This document shows positions 59,317 to 64,000 of a stretch of 64,000 bases of DNA, one piece after another (the stretch's first letter is position 1; each line of letters starts with the position of its first letter). Both the position numbers and the translations under genes were made by a program. The DNA is taken from the NCBI RefSeq assembly GCF_024622045.1, contig NZ_JANKBP010000001.1; one strand, written 5' to 3'. The notes under the pieces are model-generated. The model ran no database searches and was not told the DNA's origin. It was given only the letters and a program-made list of their open reading frames with translations. Source of the DNA: Rodentibacter caecimuris. GTDB lineage: Bacteria > Pseudomonadota > Gammaproteobacteria > Enterobacterales > Pasteurellaceae.

Positions 59317-61698
59317 ATGCCTTTAAATTTGTTTACCTTGGCAATAAGTCTGATTTGTGCTTCGTTATCGTTAATATTCCTACCCGATTTTATGCTGATC
59401 GGTTGGAAACCGACGTTACTATGTCATTTAATTTTCACTCTGACCGCCTTTTTCTTCTATTGGTTCAAAAAAATATGGCTGTTTCATTGTTGCATCACAT
59501 TGAATGTTGTTATTTTGGCATTCGGTTATACACATTCTGCTGCGTTGAATTTATTACAACAAGCCAATGAAATCTTGCCTGAAAAACAAAATTTACTTTT
59601 ACAAATTGAAAGGGTGTTACATCAGCAGGAATACCAAACGGTGATTGCCCGTACGATACTAAATAACAAGGAACAACGAATTTTTCTTAATTGGAAAGCG
59701 CAAGCAAAGCCTTTTTTAGGCGAAAAATGGCAAGGCGAAGTTTCTGTCAAACCACTTTCTGCAAGATTAAATTTTGGAGGATTTGATCGCCAACAATGGT
59801 ATTTTTCTCAAGGTGTGACGGCGACGGGGCATTTAAAAAGTGCGGTCAAAATCGACAGCAATCTTTCATGGCGTGAAAAAAAATTATGGCAGGCATTAAA
59901 ACAAACTGAAACGCTTTCTTTACAAGGTTTACTGATCGCCTTAGCTTTTGGGGAACGGGCATGGTTGGATCAAACGACATGGCAAATTTATCAACAGACG
60001 AATACGGGACATTTAATTGCGATTTCCGGTTTACATATCGGATTAGCTATGGGAATAGGGTTGTTATTGGTCAGATTGGCACAGTTTTTCCTGCCGACAA
60101 AGTATATTCACCCTGTTTTCCCGCTGTGGTTAGGGGCTTTGTTTGCCTTATTTTATGCTTATCTGGCTGGCTTTAATGTCCCCACTTTTCGGGCAATTTC
60201 CGCTTTGTTTTTAGTTTTAATAATACAATCACAACGCCGTTATTATTCGGCTTTCCGGCTTTTTATCTTAATTATCGCCTTTCTTCTACTGTGTGATCCT
60301 CTTATGCCTCTTTCAACGAGTTTTTGGCTTTCGATAGGGGCGGTATTTTGTCTCATTATTTGGTATCGTTACCTACCTCTTTCTTTGTTTCAATGGCGGT
60401 TTAACCCTTTTTTACCTAAAGTGCGGTGGATTTTGGGCTTATTTCATTTGCAGTTCGGTTTATTGCTGTTATTTACGCCGTTACAACTTATTTTATTTAA
60501 TGGAATATCACTGAGCGGTTTTTTCGCCAATTTGCTGGCCGTCCCCTTATATAGTTTTTTTCTTATCCCTGTGATCTTATTTGCCGTGCTAAGCAATGGG
60601 GCGCTGTATTCTTGGCAATTGGCAAATAGTTTGGCAGAGGGTATTACGCAACTTATTGCCTTTTTTCAGGGAAACTGGCTGAGTGTCTCATTGAATTTAT
60701 CACTCATTTTAACCGCCTTTTTCAGCCTGTTTTTTCTTCTGATTATTGTTGGAATCTACCGTGAAAAAAGCCTTTTGCAAAAGGCTTGGAAAATAAAATC
60801 AGCGAAATATTTTACATTAGAGACTAATAGAGCATTGCCGACAATTTACAAAAAACAAGCCGTTTGGGGTTCTGTCGGTATTGCCGTTTCATCTTTATTG
60901 TTTGTTGCGATTCGACAATATCAGAAACCGATTTGGCAGTTGGATACCTTAGATGTGGGGCAAGGTCTGGCAACTTTAATTGTAAAAAATAGTCGGGCGA
61001 TTTTGTACGATACCGGTTCGGCGTGGCAAGGCGGTTCAATGTCCGAATTGGAAATTTTGCCTTATTTACGGCGAGAAGGAATAACTTTGGATAAACTTAT
61101 TTTAAGCCACGACGATAACGATCATTCCGGTGGGGCAAAGGTCATTTTAAGAAACTATCCAAATGCAGAATTCATCACTTCGTCTGAAAAAAGCTATGGT
61201 GAAATTCATCGGGATTTTTGTATTGCCGGAAAAGAATGGGAATGGCAGGGGATTCATTTTCGTATTCTTTCACCGCAGAAAGTCGTTATACGGGCGGATA
61301 ATCCGAATTCTTGTGTCATTTTATTAGAAGATGGCAAATATCGTGTCTTGCTTACCGGCGATGCAGAGACGAAAAACGAGCACATTTTTGCCCGCACTTT
61401 AGGCAAAATCAATGTGTTACAAGTCGGACATCATGGTAGCAAAACTTCTACAGGCGAGATTTTGGTTTCACACACCAAACCGGATTTTGCGATTATTTCA
61501 AGCGGGCGTTGGAATCCTTGGAAATTTCCCCATCCAACCGTTATTGAACGTCTTAAACGACATCAAAGTGCGGTCGAAAATACGGCTGTTTCGGGGCAAA
61601 TTCGTGTTAGTTTTTATGATAACGGATGGAAAATCTCACGCCAAAAAAATGCTTTTTCGCCTTGGTATGCCCGTCCGATTGGATTCTTACCCGAATAA
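59317..61698 (+). CDS. rec2: Competence DNA-translocation channel Rec2/ComEC
   Basis: Inner-membrane channel that brings transforming DNA into the cytoplasm. 793 residues from ATG 59317. An in-frame TTG at 59257 has AGGAG before it (813 residues), but it is only 14 bp after the CRP-S site, so the transcript would be expected to begin later. N-terminal helices and an OB-like domain come first. The Competence-domain mark LIAISGLHIGLAMGIGLL is near residue 250. The C-terminal metallo-beta-lactamase-like domain has DVGQGLATLI, SHDDNDHSGG and VGHHGSKTS. Confidence 0.93.
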   Translation: MPLNLFTLAISLICASLSLIFLPDFMLIGWKPTLLCHLIFTLTAFFFYWFKKIWLFHCCITLNVVILAFGYTHSAALNLLQQANEILPEKQNLLLQIERVLHQQEYQTVIARTILNNKEQRIFLNWKAQAKPFLGEKWQGEVSVKPLSARLNFGGFDRQQWYFSQGVTATGHLKSAVKIDSNLSWREKKLWQALKQTETLSLQGLLIALAFGERAWLDQTTWQIYQQTNTGHLIAISGLHIGLAMGIGLLLVRLAQFFLPTKYIHPVFPLWLGALFALFYAYLAGFNVPTFRAISALFLVLIIQSQRRYYSAFRLFILIIAFLLLCDPLMPLSTSFWLSIGAVFCLIIWYRYLPLSLFQWRFNPFLPKVRWILGLFHLQFGLLLLFTPLQLILFNGISLSGFFANLLAVPLYSFFLIPVILFAVLSNGALYSWQLANSLAEGITQLIAFFQGNWLSVSLNLSLILTAFFSLFFLLIIVGIYREKSLLQKAWKIKSAKYFTLETNRALPTIYKKQAVWGSVGIAVSSLLFVAIRQYQKPIWQLDTLDVGQGLATLIVKNSRAILYDTGSAWQGGSMSELEILPYLRREGITLDKLILSHDDNDHSGGAKVILRNYPNAEFITSSEKSYGEIHRDFCIAGKEWEWQGIHFRILSPQKVVIRADNPNSCVILLEDGKYRVLLTGDAETKNEHIFARTLGKINVLQVGHHGSKTSTGEILVSHTKPDFAIISSGRWNPWKFPHPTVIERLKRHQSAVENTAVSGQIRVSFYDNGWKISRQKNAFSPWYARPIGFLPE

Positions 61699-61740
61699 AA
61701 GGTACAATGCGGCGAATTTTTTTGAAGATAATTAATTAAT

Positions 61741-63489
61741 ATGCAAGATAAAGATCTTTCCACAGTACAAACGTTTAAGCGTTTGTGGCCAATGATTAAG
61801 CCCTTTAAATCCGGGCTGGTAGTTGCGGCAGTCGCCCTTGTGCTAAATGCTTTGGCGGATTCCGGCTTAATTTATTTGTTGAAACCCTTGCTTGACGATG
61901 GATTTGGTAAAACCGATCATGCTTTTTTAAAAACGATGGCGTTTGTTGTTGTCGGCATGATTTTTCTACGCGGACTGAGTAGCTTTATTTCCAACTATTG
62001 CTTGGCATGGGTTTCCGGCAAGGTTGTGATGACAATGCGTCGCCGCTTATTTAAACATTTAATGTTTATGCCGGTCAGCTTTTTTGATCGTAATCCCTCC
62101 GGAAAATTGCTTTCCCGTATTACTTACGATTCCGAAATGATCGCCAATTCCTCTTCTAATTCCCTTGTTACCATTGTGCGTGAAGGGGCTTATATCATTT
62201 CCTTACTTGTTGTGATGTTTTATACCAGTTGGGAATTAACGTTGGTGCTTTTCATTATCGGGCCGATTATTGCCCTATTGATTCGTATGGTGTCAAAAAT
62301 CTTCCGCAAACTCAGTAAAAATCTACAAGATTCAATGGGCGAATTGACATCTACCACCGAACAAATGTTGAAAGGACATAAAGTCGTTTTATCTTTTGGC
62401 GGTCAAAATGTGGAAGAAGAGCGTTTTAATCACGTGAGTAATGATATGCGTCGCAAGGGCATGAAAATGGTCACTGCCGATGCGATTTCTGATCCTGTGG
62501 TACAAATTATCGCCTCTCTTGCGTTAGCCGCCGTGCTTTATTTAGCCACGACGCCATTAATTGCCGATGATAATCTAAGTGCGGGTTCTTTTACTGTGGT
62601 TTTTTCATCTATGTTAGCGATGATGCGCCCGCTTAAATCCTTAACCAATGTAAATTCCCAATTTCAACGTGGAATGGCGGCTTGCCAAACGTTGTTTGCA
62701 ATTTTGGATTTAGAGGCGGAAAAAGATAACGGTACTTATAAAGCGGAACCGGCAAAAGGCGAATTAGAGTTTAAAAATGTGAGTTTTGCTTATCAGGATA
62801 AAGCCGAGCTTGCCTTAAATCATATTTCATTCAAGATTCCTGCCGGAAAAACCGTTGCTTTGGTGGGGCGTTCCGGTTCGGGGAAATCTACTATCGCCAA
62901 TCTTGTTACCCGTTTTTATGATGTTGAACAAGGCGAGATTTTGCTTGATGGTGTGAATATTCAAGATTATCGCCTATCAAATTTACGTGAAAATTGTGCG
63001 GTCGTTTCACAGCAAGTACATCTATTTAATGATACGGTTGCAAATAACATCGCTTATGCGGCAAGTGATAAATATTCACGTGAGGAAATTATCGCTGCGG
63101 CAAAAGCAGCTTATGCGTTAGAGTTTATCGAAAAATTACCAAATGGGTTTGATACCATGATTGGGGAAAACGGCGCAAGCCTTTCTGGCGGGCAGCGTCA
63201 GCGTTTGGCGATAGCCCGTGCCTTACTTCGTAATTCACCGGTGTTAATTTTAGACGAGGCGACTTCCGCCCTTGATACGGAATCCGAACGAGCGATTCAA
63301 TCGGCACTTGATGAATTGAAAAAAGATCGGACGGTATTAGTGATTGCGCACCGTTTATCTACGATTGAAAATGCGGATGAAATTCTTGTGGTCGAACATG
63401 GGGAAATTCGCGAACGGGGTAGTCATCATGAACTACTTGCTTTGGACGGGGCGTACAAACAGCTGCATAGTATGCAGTTTAGCGGTTAG
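61741..63489 (+). CDS. msbA: Lipid A/lipid flippase MsbA
   Basis: ABC exporter half-transporter that flips lipid A-core across the inner membrane. 582 residues. Six membrane helices lie in the first 320 residues. The nucleotide-binding domain has Walker A GRSGSGKST, signature LSGGQRQRLAIARALL, Walker B VLILDEATSALD and switch His in VIAHRLS. It lies 42 bp after rec2 and is followed by lpxK, the usual msbA-lpxK pairing. Confidence 0.97.
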   Translation: MQDKDLSTVQTFKRLWPMIKPFKSGLVVAAVALVLNALADSGLIYLLKPLLDDGFGKTDHAFLKTMAFVVVGMIFLRGLSSFISNYCLAWVSGKVVMTMRRRLFKHLMFMPVSFFDRNPSGKLLSRITYDSEMIANSSSNSLVTIVREGAYIISLLVVMFYTSWELTLVLFIIGPIIALLIRMVSKIFRKLSKNLQDSMGELTSTTEQMLKGHKVVLSFGGQNVEEERFNHVSNDMRRKGMKMVTADAISDPVVQIIASLALAAVLYLATTPLIADDNLSAGSFTVVFSSMLAMMRPLKSLTNVNSQFQRGMAACQTLFAILDLEAEKDNGTYKAEPAKGELEFKNVSFAYQDKAELALNHISFKIPAGKTVALVGRSGSGKSTIANLVTRFYDVEQGEILLDGVNIQDYRLSNLRENCAVVSQQVHLFNDTVANNIAYAASDKYSREEIIAAAKAAYALEFIEKLPNGFDTMIGENGASLSGGQRQRLAIARALLRNSPVLILDEATSALDTESERAIQSALDELKKDRTVLVIAHRLSTIENADEILVVEHGEIRERGSHHELLALDGAYKQLHSMQFSG

Positions 63490-63560
63490 CTTTGAATGTT
63501 AAGGGCTAGAGTAATTTTTGCCGATAACGCAGGTCAAAAATAAAAGCCCAAAGACGCTAA

Positions 63561-63590
63561 AACGCGGGTTAAAAAACTCGCGTTATTTTA
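63561..63590 (+). terminator. Imperfect hairpin between msbA and lpxK
   Basis: AACGCGGGTT and AACTCGCGTT form a stem with one mismatch, followed by ATTTTA. Possibly an attenuator within the msbA-lpxK transcript. Confidence 0.45.
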
Positions 63591-63614
63591 TCCGCACTTT
63601 TGAGAGGAACATTT

Positions 63615-64000
63615 ATGCCATTTTGGTATTCTCACTCCAAACTTGCTTGGCTTCTTCTACCATTTTCGCTGTTATTTTGGTTAATTAGTCAAACTCGCCG
63701 AATGTTGTTTTCTTTAGGTTTCATTGCTGTTTATCGTGCTGCGAAGCCCGTTGTGATTGTCGGAAATCTATCCGTAGGCGGTAATGGCAAAACGCCGGTT
63801 GTGGTGTGGTTGGCGGAAGAGATGAAAAAACGCGGATGGCGTGTTGGTGTTATTTCTCGTGGTTATGGTAGCCACGCTAAAACGTATCCGTTGTTGGTGA
63901 CAGCAGATACGCCTCCTTTTGAAGGAGGAGACGAACCGGTTCTTATTGCTAAACGTACCGGTGTACCTGTTGTTATTTCGCCAAATCGCCGGCAAGCGAT
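63615..64000 (+). CDS. lpxK: Tetraacyldisaccharide 4'-kinase LpxK (3' partial)
   Basis: Phosphorylates the lipid A precursor at the 4' position. The ATG at 63615 follows GAGAGG. About 128 codons are present before the window ends: an N-terminal membrane-associated helix (LLPFSLLFWLI), the Walker A-type VGNLSVGGNGKTPVV near residue 50, ISRGYGS and GDEPVLIAKRTGVPVV. All match the LpxK N-terminal half. Confidence 0.95.
   Translation, partial: MPFWYSHSKLAWLLLPFSLLFWLISQTRRMLFSLGFIAVYRAAKPVVIVGNLSVGGNGKTPVVVWLAEEMKKRGWRVGVISRGYGSHAKTYPLLVTADTPPFEGGDEPVLIAKRTGVPVVISPNRRQA

Noticed and set aside
1..64000. tRNA or rRNA genes
   Set aside because: No tRNA cloverleaf with TTCGA/TTCAA arm and CCA end, and no rRNA-like sequence, was noticed; a covariance-model scan was not possible.

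Overview
The window is chromosomal DNA from a member of the Pasteurellaceae in the Haemophilus/Aggregatibacter/Pasteurella group. The strongest evidence is about 49 copies (counted by eye) of the Hin-type DNA uptake signal core AAGTGCGGT or its complement ACCGCACTT. Many copies sit as inverted pairs that form terminators. Gene content and local order (fldA-fur, seqA-menE-aroC-mepA-lpxM, dnaK-dnaJ, aceE-aceF-lpdA-apt-dnaX, dksA-pcnB-folK, rec2-msbA-lpxK) also fit Haemophilus relatives. The DNA is AT-rich. No rRNA, tRNA, intact insertion sequence, prophage or CRISPR array was seen, and the species cannot be fixed from this window alone.

Layout. 0-13 kb: the 3' part of an OppA-like binding protein, then fur/fldA/ybfF on the minus strand, then a plus-strand run seqA-menE-mscM-like-aroC-mepA-TSUP permease-lpxM followed by a frameshifted small ORF. 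13-20 kb: a LexA-controlled UmuD-like gene lacking the catalytic residues, sstT, a qmcA/nfeD/quinone-reductase/TorD-like unit, a broken membrane-protein gene, a repeat protein and a DUF1266-type protein. 20-25 kb: molybdate genes modE/modABC and a cystine transporter. 25-30 kb: dnaJ, dnaK with a sigma-32-type promoter, a YdgA-like protein and mgsA. 30-42 kb: pyruvate dehydrogenase genes, a NlpC/P60 lipoprotein, apt, dnaX and catalase. 42-50 kb: a secreted unknown protein, proA, ytfJ, an ECF sigma/anti-sigma pair, and a periplasmic methionine-sulfoxide repair operon (msrAB, ccdA-like, thioredoxin-like). 50-59 kb: serS, serC-hisC-tpx, a coiled-coil protein, a Sel1 repeat protein and dksA-pcnB-folK. 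59-64 kb: the competence channel rec2 behind a CRP-S site, then msbA and partial lpxK.

How the genes connect. Most of the window is core metabolism and envelope maintenance. Two regulatory circuits stand out. First, the ECF sigma gene and the msrAB operon share an element of form GTA(A/C)GAAACGAA at matching upstream positions, which suggests one stress regulon with a 59-residue zinc-finger anti-sigma factor encoded just downstream of sigma. Second, an SOS box drives a UmuD-like protein that has lost the Ser/Lys dyad. Other useful points are an AUU start for pcnB resembling the one known in E. coli, a CRP-S site whose position argues for a downstream start in rec2, and a candidate structured leader ahead of aceE. 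Nothing here can be claimed firmly as a wholly new system. The sigma/Msr circuit and the degenerate UmuD are the best leads.
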